64,000 nucleotides of DNA from assembly GCF_029227915.1 (NCBI RefSeq), contig NC_079888.1:15359001-15423000 (forward strand), given 5' to 3'. Within the stretch, counting starts at the first letter, position 1. Each line of letters begins with the position of its first letter. The translations under genes and the position numbers were made by a program. The stretch is from Hydractinia symbiolongicarpus (lineage: Eukaryota; Cnidaria; Hydrozoa; Anthoathecata; Hydractiniidae). Below the pieces are notes generated by a model. That model was not told the origin of the DNA, searched no databases, and was given only the letters and a program-made list of their open reading frames with translations. This document shows, one piece after another, positions 54,846-64,000 of the stretch.

Positions 54846-55708
54846 GGTTAGCGAAAATTGACAATCAGAGAAAAGACATATCAAAATCCGTAAGAAAATG
54901 CTACGAATTATCGGGCAATGGCGATGGCTGGGTTCAGCTTAAACAAAAGAGATAAGCTGTGAAATATAATAAGTAACAGCTCTAAAACTACATTCAGCAC
55001 AGAAAAAGCTAAACAAAAAGAGAACAATTGTGTTTGTTTAACTCATACACATATCCATAAACATTTCGCAACTTTTCGTGTGTTTGTTTGTTATTGTTTT
55101 GTAAATATAACATTTGTTATTTCCTATGGACAAACAACTTTGAAAATATTTGCAACTTACAACTGCTTTTTCAATGCGTTGACGAACGAGACTCACATTA
55201 AATCTTTATGTCATTTACATAGTAAATTATCTCACTATGCGCCTGCATTATGCAGGAGTTAAAGGCTAATACAACACAGTTTTTGAGTTGTGGTACAGAT
55301 TTGTGACCGTCTGCAAGTACCCATCAAAAACAACTTTGAATCTATCAAAAAGATCTTGTTTTGTCGCGAAATACACATCATGCATGCTATTCTCCAAATT
55401 CTCTTCATTCCAAAAAATGCAGACTTGTGTGCCTAGCCTGTAATTGGTTAGTTGAGCGCCTGTCTTCATTTTTATTTCAGGGAAGTGTTTAGTTGAATAA
55501 GACAACATCTAATTTAGGGAAAGAGCATCTGAGAGGGAGAAGGATTATAGAAAACAATCGCAAAATTGAAAGCGCTCTACGCCCTTTCCTAGGAAAAGGA
55601 GGTCAAAGGTAATGGATACAGAATAGAAAGAGGTCTTAATCTTCACCATGGAGAGAAACATCTATGACGGAGTGTTGCAGATGTAGACGGGTCATGAGTT
55701 GAAGAAGG
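54846..55708. other. Intergenic, no gene recognised
   Basis: A minus frame at 55266-55508 (80 codons) has balanced composition but no domain or splice partner. The 3' UTR of the secreted-peptide gene should occupy the left part, though no AATAAA is seen close to its stop. Confidence 0.4.
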
Positions 55709-55872
55709 TTTTTACTATCTCGCCTGCGAGGAGTATTCAAATACAGCTGTCCGTCCCAAAATGGAAATTTTTGGCTCTCTGAGCACCGACACGGGAGTAG
55801 TCGTGTGTTCGAATCTCATCTTGGTAACTATTTTCACTTTTTTTTTTCTTTTTACTATCTCGCCTGCGAGGA
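55709..55872 (+). mobile_element. tRNA-derived retroposon with 24-bp target-site duplications
   Basis: Identical 24-bp direct repeats lie at 55709-55732 and 55849-55872 (each contains ACTATCTCGCCTGCGAGGA). Between them are 116 bp with a pol III B-box-like GTTCGAATCTC (about 55808-55818) and a tRNA-like upstream part GAGCACCGACACGGGAGTAG. The insert ends in a T-rich tail that could serve as pol III terminator. The long duplications indicate LINE-driven integration. Confidence 0.65.
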
Positions 55873-55919
55873 TAGGTTTCCAACTCGTAACTAACTAAAT
55901 GTCCCAAATGGTCAATTGC

Positions 55920-56240
55920 AAAAAGGTATGCTGAACATAATAGTGACATCATAATTTTGATTTTTGTCACCTAAATGTCATTTTAGGCCAAAATTGGTCC
56001 AAAAATTAAAACTACTTTATTTTAGACAAAATTTGGCAAAGTTAACAAAAAACGTATGCTGAACATGATGGTGACATTAAAATTTTGATTTTTGTCACCT
56101 AAATGTCATTTTAGGCCAAAATTAGTCCGAAATTAAAACTACTTTATTTTCGACAAAATTTGGCACAGATAACAAAAAAAGTATGCTAACATGATGGTGA
56201 CATCAAAATTTTGATTCTTTGTCACCTAAATGCCGTTTAA
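55920..56240 (+). repeat. Tandem array of ~126-bp units
   Basis: About two and a half units start at 55920, 56047 and 56172. Each begins A-run then GTATGCTGAACAT, followed by GTGACAT, TTTTGATTTTTGTCACCTAA, a TTTTAGGCCAAAATT block and AAACTACTTTATTTT. Non-coding satellite-like repeat. Confidence 0.8.
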
Positions 56241-57227
56241 GACCATAAACGTTTCAATCGCGCGACTTTTAACCATGGATGATAGGCTGTATTTTTGTTA
56301 GCAGAAATTGTAGAATTGGGTCGCATTGTGGATGTTTCATAGTTGTGCATTTTTAATAGCGAGATAGTTTATGCAGCGCCTGTATCTTGTTTATTCTATG
56401 ATACACAAATGTATTGTTTATTAGTTCCTCCCCTACAACATAAAACAGATTTGTATGTTAAATTCAAATTTTTTATTTTCAACATTCAGACTTTTATGAT
56501 AATCATAAAAAATATTTCATCTTTGAATTTTTGTCTGACAAATGTGAATCAACAAATCTCTTTTTAATTCATCGACTTCGTCGACATAATATAAAAAGTG
56601 GCATGGCAGTTGCGATCTCGAATAACTAAGCAAATTGATGATACGATGATCTATCTTCACATGCGTTAAGTTTTTTTTACCATTTTTGATAATTTTTGTT
56701 TAAAATCGCTGTAAATCCTGCGCAACTTTAAATAGCGGTAGAAACTACAAAGTGTTTTGATAGAGATATACAGCCGCTTTGTGGATCATATAAAAAAATT
56801 TGTGCAAAGCGTTAAAGTTTTTATAATAATCATAAAAAATTATTTTGCTTTTTAATTCTTGCCTGAGAAACTTAAGAACTGTTACACTTTCTCTTAATCT
56901 GCACTAAAATCAACAAAATTCCTACTGGGACATCCATTTAGTTGAGATAATACAAAAAGTAAGATTGTCGTTGCAATACCGAACAATCAAGTAAATTTGT
57001 GATATGATTACAAATATCTTCTTCTGCATCCATATTTTACTATTTCTGCCAACATTAGGCACAAAAAAGCACAAAATGCAAAAACGTGACAGTTTAGTTG
57101 CAATTTTGGGTATTTTGTGCACTTTCGTCCATTTTCAAGCACATATTAAACAAAAATGGTAAAAATTCAGCAGTTTGAATCTTTCTACCTATTAGATGCG
57201 ACAGAAATGCGCTAAGTTACGCAGACA

Positions 57228-57480
57228 CGTACTTTCAAGTAATATTGCGTTCTGAAAACATAAATAATAGAACTTTTGCCAAACATGACAAAAATGCTAT
57301 AAGTCACGTAATACATACTTTCTGGTGGCATAGCGTCCTGAAAACATGAATTACAAAAGTAATAAAAAACTCGACAAATATACTATAAATTAAAAGAACA
57401 CGTATTTTTTGGTGATATTGCGTTCTGAAAACATAAATTGCAGAACTTTTACAAAATGCAAAAAAGTGGTATAAGGTAAA
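57228..57480 (+). repeat. Tandem array of ~85-90-bp units
   Basis: Three units are anchored by GCGTTCTGAAAACATAAAT or a variant near 57248, 57328 and 57420. Each is followed by AGAACTTTT or AAAAGTAAT and an ACxTACTTT/ACGTATTTT segment. The CAAA microsatellite follows directly. Confidence 0.7.
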
Positions 57481-57484
57481 ATAC

Positions 57485-57531
57485 ACAAACAAACAAACAA
57501 ACAAACAAACAAACAAACAAACAAACAAACA
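57485..57531 (+). repeat. (CAAA)n microsatellite
   Basis: About twelve perfect CAAA units. The poly-Val/Cys/Leu/Phe frame on the minus strand is a translation of this run. Confidence 0.95.
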
Positions 57532-57692
57532 AAAAAGTCACAGCAATTTAACTACACACTTTTTCAACATAATAAAATGTGTAAATACGAGTTCTCTACA
57601 TAATTAGTTTTTATGCTCCAACCGAATTACAGGCACCAATAAGAGGGTAGTATTTTGGGCAATGGACATGTTTTTTTTATATGAAACACATC

Positions 57693-57760
57693 CTCGCCCC
57701 CAGGGTTTGTTGCCTATGCCAAAGCCGCTAGTGCTTACTTGACGGTTAAACATGACCCTG
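57693..57760. repeat. Second copy of the CCCCAGG / CTAGTGCTTA repeat
   Basis: CCCCAGGGTTTGTTGCC and GCTAGTGCTTA at matching spacing to 858-919. Its right end is diverged. Confidence 0.5.
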
Positions 57761-58867
57761 GTACATGCTACATTTCATAACCACTATATTGGTTGCTGTA
57801 AATAATTATTGTTTTTTCTCGTGATGAAATATTCCAAGAAGAAAGCATTATTTATCGACAAAATGTGGTAACGTGTGATTAGATAAAGCTGATTTTGTTG
57901 AGATATACTGTTACAAGAAGGCAACCGAGGCTCAATTTAGCTGGCTAGCTTTTATATTTTGCAAGTCTAGTAGTAGTGTAAGTTTTAGATTGTGCTATCT
58001 AGGTAGTTATATATTAAAAAAGGACGATTAAAATCAAGGTTAGCTAGCTAGCTAACCATAAAATATATTCTCAACGTCTTATAAATGTTGACTGAATAAT
58101 TCTTTATAAGCAACTCTGTTTAAAAGATTAGGTTTAAAATTAGGTAAAAACGAAGTACTCCAGCGAAAAACTCCAGCATGATAAATTAACTACTGATGTA
58201 CATCCGAAAGGTCAAAGGCTGGTTCACATTTCCCGAACTGTATTGGTAAAATAATTATAGGTGTAAAAACAACCAAACTTATACGTGATTAAAAAAGACC
58301 TTAGCAATCTAATGTCTGATCCAAGAGGTTAGAGATTAATCTTGTTTATTATTTGGTTAGTACGTGTTTAGGATCCTTAACAAAATGTTTTGTGGTTATT
58401 TTATTTTAGCTGTAAATCCTTTTTGTGGTCAAATAAAAATGAGGGGAGGGGGGGGGATACCGAGAATTTTTAACGCTGGCTTGAACGAATTACCGCTCCA
58501 TGCAAAGTTATTTCAACGTTAAGAAATGGTCATGAAGAAAGAAATAAAGGAAAAGTAAAAGAGAGAGGAAATAAATTGTCAACCACAGGGTTTAAAGTGG
58601 GACCTCTCTCCTTTCAGAAAATTAAATAACTCGGCCACAAACCATTTTCCACCGGCATGCTGAATTTAAAACTTTACAGCGTTTCTTTTTTCTTTTCCAA
58701 ATATCAATTTTTTGAGACTGGTTACCTATAGAATTATCCTTGGTACTTCTATTAAAACAATGAACAATGCTTAAACGTAGGTGATACATAAAAAAAAGGT
58801 TTTTTTATTTAAAATTATATTGAAGGAAGTGTTCAAGACTTTTTCACAGCTTTACAGGTTTTTTTGT

Positions 58868-58910
58868 GATAATAAAAGTAATAAAAGTAATAAAAGTAAT
58901 AACGTAATAA
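58868..58910 (+). repeat. (AATAAAAGT)n minisatellite
   Basis: Four near-perfect 9-bp units of AATAAAAGT lie in an AT-rich intergenic stretch, the last interrupted by ACG. Confidence 0.85.
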
Positions 58911-60582
58911 AAGAAGCACCTGCGGCTACATGTTGGATTTTATTGTTAACAATTCTAAAAACAACATACAAAAAATGAAAGGGCAAGCAATAATTCAAAA
59001 TGACTGCTACGATCTACTAAACAAGGCATTACATGCAGATTTAAAAAATTAAAAATTTGGAAATCAAGTTGGAGTTGCAGGATGCAAATTTGCGTAAAAG
59101 TCCTTGCTTGCATTTACCTTTTGAAGATATAAACGAGATGAAAATCAAAGCAAAACGGTTGCACAAAAACGTCACTTTTCCATGGTAATCAAAAATTGAT
59201 ATATTAAATCACTAAACTGACACTAGAATCGTTTAAAAATGCTTCAAGTCAGTTATTGTCTGTCCGCTTTTTAACCTGATTCTTTCATCATGAAGCAAAA
59301 ACAGAATAGGGCGTTTAACTACGCCAGTTGTATGGAAAATGCTGCGCCTAAATCCCGTCCCTATTTTGGTGGTTTGGTTGCCGCGATCCTCCAAAACTTG
59401 CATGTCGCGTTTCAGCCTACTTCATCGAGCCCTAGACTTATACGTTTGCAGTTACACCAACGTCTGTGTTTTTCCACTTCAAACTTTCTAGGTTGTTTTA
59501 AGTATGCGTACCGTCAAAATTCTCCGCATCTTATAATAATGCGACTATATGATCAAACCGGATGGTTTTTCTGGCCATATAATAATTTTATCTGAAAAAA
59601 AGTAAAAAAAGGAAGAAAATATCCGAAGTTTGTATTCTCCCTATTCAGCTCTGGATTTTTCGAACATATTATAAACGTGAATATCTTTTGATAGCCTTCC
59701 CCATACTTACATACCTCATGAAAACGAACAAAATAGCATAAAAACGTTTTGGTTATCTCAGCACTTTTTCTTTAACGTCGTCGAAGCTTGAAATTTGTCC
59801 AAAATAGCTAAACTTTAATTCTTTTAGTTCTAGGAATACTTTAACATTCTATTTAAATTTCTGCCATGCAAGTAAAAGCTATGCAGCATATTTTCCGGTT
59901 TTTACATAACGCGCAGGAAAAAAAAATAGCCAAAAATTTCCTGGAAATCCGATTTTTCCAGATATTGAGGTAAAATAAGAAAAAATACGAAAATTGGATG
60001 ATAACGTTGCCAAAATTTATGGAATAATTGTCCTTGATGAAATATAGTTGTGTTGTGAGTTTCAACTCCTAAGGTTAATTCTAACGAACGTTGTTATAGC
60101 TTACCTATTATAAGGACTTGATAGAAGTTTAAGGGGTAGTTCTAGTAATGGCAAGCATCTGAAGTTCTAAGATGTGTGGTACTTAAAAAATTGGCATGCA
60201 GGTGTGTAATAGATATATATAAAAACTCAGTAAATATCATAACCATTGAGAATAGGCAAAAAGAGTTATTAAACACATCCGACCTAAATAGGGTAAGGCA
60301 TCGTGTTAATACACTATACAAAGGGAAAGCAAAACCGACAAAAAAACTAATCGACAAAAAAAGGTCGATATAAAGTATCAGGAACAGAGTCAAAATTTTG
60401 CTACTTCTTACTGACACCAAATAATGGCAGGGTAAATCACTAACAACCTGTTATGTTGTATTGTTAGAAGAAGCAAATATTTACAGAGGTACACACTCTG
60501 CCAAAATTATTAAATGTAGTTAAAATAGATAGAACACTGTCAGCTATTGTGCCGCATTTTGTAATAAAAACGATTAATTTTG
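58911..60582. other. Intergenic, no gene recognised
   Basis: A 101-codon plus frame (59290-59595) has no signal peptide, domain or splice evidence. The region is AT-rich with scattered homopolymers. No repeat was identified besides the dispersed one that starts at 60583. Confidence 0.45.
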
Positions 60583-61060
60583 TTATAAGAAAATCTGACG
60601 CTTTTCGAAATAATTTATCGGCTCGTTTTATGATTACAAGATGATAAAACAACAAGCTGTAATGATTTGAATAGTCTAACAAACGTTTGTTGTTTAGGTG
60701 TTATAAGATACACATTTCAATTTAGAAGCTGACGCGTTTTGTAACAAAAATGACTCATTTTGCAATAAATCTACCAAATGTGATTCTGGTGTTAAAACCG
60801 ATGAATTTGGTGAATGTCACATCCTTGGTAAAATTACATGTTGTGGTGATCCTGATTGAAGAATTTCATTATCAACTGTATATGATGATGCTTTTGTTGT
60901 GTCCATCCCAAACTAAAAGGGATATTTCGGATGTTTTACAGGACGAACTTTTTGTTTGGATTCAAGTTTGTATAGACCAATCAGCATCGATCAAAATCTT
61001 ATAGAAGAACCCATTGTCTTTAATTTTTAAGATAACCATAAAAGTTATCACTAAAATGAA
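60583..61060 (+). repeat. ~480-bp dispersed repeat, second copy
   Basis: Colinear with 52455-52950 over its length. A shorter internal motif (ACAACAAGCTGTAA.GATTGAA) occurs at about 60648 and again at about 61080, so the copy may continue into a partial second unit up to about 61130. Confidence 0.75.
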
Positions 61061-62249
61061 TATGAGATAACAAGACAACAAGCTGTAACGATTGAACTGG
61101 TCTAACGACCCTTGAAGTTAACATTGTAGAGGTTACACTCTCTAAAGATCAAAACGCAGTGCAGGATCTCCCTTTTTGCAAGGATAATCTGTAGATTCAA
61201 AGTAATTGAACCAAACAACTCTCTCTACACAATACAATACGTACAACTAACGGTCGGTATACAAAAAGTGACAACATGAAAACAGAAGACAGACATTACG
61301 ACAACAATACAACAAAAAATTTACTATAAAAATAAATACACAAATAAATATAAAACTATAAATATGAGCAGACAACCACCCGAGCACCAGAACTTGTGAA
61401 CCTGACAGTAGCTTTCCACATGTGTTACGGGATCCCAACACTCAGCCTTACACGGGTAGTTGTAACCTTGGACCAGCCATTTGCTTCGGACCAGCCGTAG
61501 GTCAGGACCAGCCTGAAGACAGTGGGGTAATCTTCGTGGATAAGAAGTCCTTAAAAAAGTAAAGTAGAAAGGAAAACGCCTTATACAGCTTCTTCCTAAC
61601 ATCAGGTATAGCAAGATCGTTAACCCTGCAGACTAAGTGAGCCAACTTAGCGTCCCCTTTTAGTGCGAATTCACACTATTTAAATTTTGACCAAATATAA
61701 CACATACACTGTGGAGTTATTTAGATCAGATGGCTTGACACTAATCACTGCCCTATCATCACATTTTAACAGTGTATTAACACCCTGATTTCTTATGTAA
61801 GCCCAATAATGACCAGCCGCCAGTGTGCCTGAATGATTATTAGTGGCGGTTAATTTATATTGGTTTGTGAATGATATATCCTCCGCAGGATGGGATTAAA
61901 CTTTTATGGTGCGTCACCTTGGGCGAGGCAAGTTTAGAAACAAATTTAGTATTTTTCACAGATCTTCCTTGGAGACAGTTAAACCTTTTCGGTTGGATGA
62001 TCAGTATAACTTCACACTGGGTGAAGAGAGTTTCCCGGGTACTGTCTTAAAGGGAAGAGCCCTGTGGGTACATCCATCTGTTATTTCGAGACATATATTC
62101 TGGTTGCAAAAGCTTGAATGTAGCCCGTTATGTTGTTTGACACAGGGAGTGGCAGAATACTTTACTCCCTAAATTACAAGATATTGTTGTAGTTACTTTG
62201 TCAGTAATAATATTGTTAGCGATAACTGATGGCATAGTATGCAAGACAA
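61061..62249. other. Intergenic, no gene recognised
   Basis: Frames on both strands (61324-61614 minus, 61906-62172 plus) have no recognised domain. A direct near-repeat GGACCAGCC occurs three times at 61471-61515. The right part borders the 3' end of the Penelope-like element. Confidence 0.4.
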
Positions 62250-62441
62250 CAATGTAATATGTTTATTTTAGCAATATACTTCGAAGTATTACTTCATCAT
62301 CAGGCTATAAGTAAAAGTATATAAACAGTAAAACTGCTAAATAAAAAGTATTCACATCACATATCAACATCTAACTACATACACTAAACACAAGTTAAAA
62401 GGTAATAAATGATTAAAACTCCCATGAGGGATAAGTCATAA

Positions 62442-62759
62442 TTAAACTTTAATTACTAATTCACGGCTTTTAAACTCGTCCTTTGTGTTTATTTTAGGCT
62501 TTATTTCCCGAATGAAAAGTGCCTCCAGTGTCATTAAATGATATTCCGACTTAATCGATTTTGCCATTATTTCTGCATGATAGATTGATAGCTCCACATT
62601 ACATGTTTTGAAATGACGTCCCACGGTAGTATATTTATGCTCTTTGATACGGGTTAGAAGATGTCGAGTAGTCTGCCCCACATAACACGATAGACATCGT
62701 GAACACGTTATTTTGTACACTAAACCGCTTTGCATAGGCTTCGCCACAGGTGCTTTCAA
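62442..62759 (-). pseudogene. GIY-YIG endonuclease domain of the Penelope-like element
   Basis: The frame includes SGLVYKITCSRCLSCYVGQT, so the first motif is present as LVYKI and the second as CYVGQT, with a CxxC zinc-like insertion typical of Penelope GIY-YIG domains. RHLLTRIKEH carries the conserved arginine and histidine, and LEALFIREIKPKIN the conserved glutamate and the C-terminal helix. The domain nicks target DNA for retroposition. The domain itself is open, but it is separated from RT by a frame change near 62775-62800, so it would not be made as part of a full-length protein. Confidence 0.78.
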
Positions 62760-62824
62760 TGATGGTAGAACTGATTTTATTTTCTTAATTGTAGAGACAA
62801 TTCAAATTTCTCCGTCACCTTCCC

Positions 62825-63956
62825 TCAATTTTGAAGAAAAACAAGTTTTCTCTCTGCTTCATTGTCGTTACTTTCTTCTACCGTGGGTGGTTTCGGTCGG
62901 TATATCTTTTCCAGGGTCTTCTCGATAATTTCTTTATAAAACGATGGAGGGTACTGGTTATTCTCAAGGAGAGATTTTGTGTTCAAGAGACTTTGATGAA
63001 AATTCTCCCAGGTACCACATGCATAATGAATCCTATACACCAGACCGGTTACTACGGAACGTTTATACTTTATGGGAGCTAGTGAATGGAAGTTCATTGT
63101 TAATCCTGTGTCACTAGCTTTCCTATACCACGTTGATGTTAAATTTTCGACTCTGTGTATGATTCGCATGTCCAGAAATGGAACACTGCCTTTTTGTTCT
63201 CTTTCCACGGTAAACTTTAGGTTGGGATGGAAGTTGTTTATTTCTATAAGTTTGTCATTAATTTGTTCTCTATTGATATCTCTCAGGATATCATCCATGT
63301 ACCGGGAGTATGCTAAGCCAGCCAGATATAGCCATTAGCTATATCTGGAAACAACATGTCAGCGCAGTAGTTAATCGCTTCTTCTACTGGGACATTGGTA
63401 TATAAAGACTAAACGTCGAAGATTATCATTTCTTCGTTATCATCTAGATGTATATCTTTCAAACTTTGTGATATCGATTGTGTTGACGAATTTATTTGAC
63501 ATTCCTTCACTACTGAAAGCCAGTCAGCTACCTGTTTTGCCACGCGGTAGTACGCTGAACCGAGCATCGACAAAACGGGTCTAAGTGGTGTTGAGTGTTT
63601 GTGTGCCTTTGCAAAGCCGTAAAGTCTGGGTGATTGACTTCCAGTTGGTTTTAGTTTGTCAAAGAGTTTTTCACTTATTTATTCTGATCTTTGAGTTCGT
63701 TCAGCATGTGGACTATCTTTTCCTCTTCTTTTAGTACCGGATGTTTTTCGTTCTCTCGCGTTTTCGTATGCTTCTCAAATTGTGAAAGGTTTATAATTTC
63801 GTCAAGTTTTCGGTTGTATGTATCAGTTTTCATTAAGCAAATACCAATACCCTTATCAAAGGGAGCAGCTAGCAAATCATTTTCTTTAAGGTATTTACGA
63901 GTCATTTGGACGTTCCTGGGTGTTTTCTGTTTTTTGCAGTTTTTGATGTATGTCAA
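62825..63956 (-). pseudogene. Penelope-type reverse transcriptase, broken
   Basis: Pieces in order on the minus strand: an N-terminal region 63956-63675 (ENDLLAAPFDKGIGICLMK, KHPVLKEEEKIV); a piece in another frame with GSQSPRLYGFAKAHK (about 63640) and RPVLSMLGSAYYRVAKQ; IIFDV, a stop near 63402, then SLYTNVPVEEAINYC; then a gap with a palindrome (63322-63348). The catalytic box YMDD in SRYMDDILRDI follows, with the thumb region 63298-62825 (HPNLKFTVEREQKGSVPFLD, NFHSLAPIKYKRSVVTG). About 60 residues expected between the palm motifs are missing. Clear Penelope RT but inactive. Confidence 0.8.
63322..63348. repeat. 11-bp-arm palindrome inside the Penelope RT
   Basis: CCAGATATAGC, five-base spacer, GCTATATCTGG. 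It sits exactly where the RT palm sequence is missing, so it marks the deletion junction or filler DNA. Confidence 0.6.
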
Positions 63957-64000
63957 CGTTTTAACATTAATATCTGTTATAACTTCTTCACTAAGCTCTT

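Larger units (their letters stand above)
62250..64000 (-). mobile_element. Penelope-like element, 3' part, runs off the window
   Basis: The minus strand encodes a Penelope-type reverse transcriptase followed by a GIY-YIG endonuclease, the diagnostic order of Penelope-like elements. The 3' flank holds an ACTTCGAAGT palindrome followed by ATTACTTCATCATCAGGCT (62280-62310), which is typical of sequence at the ends of these elements. Frameshifts, stops and a deletion in RT make the copy inactive. The 5' end lies beyond base 64000. Confidence 0.8.

Noticed and set aside
55266-55508. 80-codon minus frame as a gene
   Set aside because: Composition is plausible, but no homology, splice signals or promoter support it.
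57304-57528. Cysteine/valine/phenylalanine-rich minus frame
   Set aside because: Translation of the (CAAA)n microsatellite and the adjacent tandem repeat.
59290-59595. 101-codon plus-strand frame
   Set aside because: No start context, domain, signal peptide or splice partner; composition looks like chance translation.
61906-62172. 88-codon plus-strand frame beside the Penelope-like element
   Set aside because: No recognised domain, and no supporting gene signals.

Overview
The window is AT-rich animal nuclear DNA, most likely from a cnidarian and perhaps a hydrozoan. That placement rests on the repeat mix (Ngaro-type tyrosine-recombinase retroelement, Penelope-like element, BEL/Pao, Harbinger, Helitron, a Polinton/Maverick of the kind seen in cnidarian genomes), on short exons with GT-AG introns, and on a very diverged class A GPCR. 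The species cannot be fixed from the sequence alone.

Layout. 1-7.4 kb: non-coding, with a diverged local duplication. 7.4-8.8 kb: a MITE abutting a single-exon GPCR gene (minus strand). 10.6-12.3 kb: a two-exon coiled-coil protein gene (plus), with a TATA box and a CRE-like site upstream and a tRNA-derived SINE in its intron. 12.5-12.9 kb: a MITE. 15.7-20.3 kb: a decayed Ngaro-type element with split direct repeats (minus). 20.9-23.5 kb: a 125-bp Helitron-like element and a TA-flanked MITE. 24.7-34.8 kb: a GNL3/nucleostemin-family GTPase gene (minus, about 14 coding exons), whose 4.8-kb first intron is full of repeats. 35.8-39.3 kb: broken BEL/Pao, Harbinger and possible pogo-like remnants. 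40.1-42.4 kb: an element with hairpin-forming inverted ends around an integrase-like fragment and an alpha-kinase-like pseudogene. 44.4-52.45 kb: a GC-richer block of virus-like genes from a Polinton/Maverick, including the major capsid protein, an HNH nuclease, membrane proteins and an integrase fragment. 53.7-54.8 kb: a two-exon gene for a small secreted cationic peptide. 55-62 kb: tandem repeats, a tRNA-derived retroposon with target-site duplications, and a dispersed repeat. 62.25-64 kb: the 3' part of a Penelope-like element (minus).

Only three host genes are convincingly intact: the GPCR, the coiled-coil gene and the GNL3 homologue. A fourth, the small peptide gene, is plausible. The most unusual block is the Polinton. 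Most of its genes keep a long open frame interrupted by single stops that mostly fit one-step C-to-T or G-to-A change, and perfect or near-perfect hairpins sit at many of its gene junctions. A further oddity is the alpha-kinase-like pseudogene enclosed by transposon-type inverted ends.
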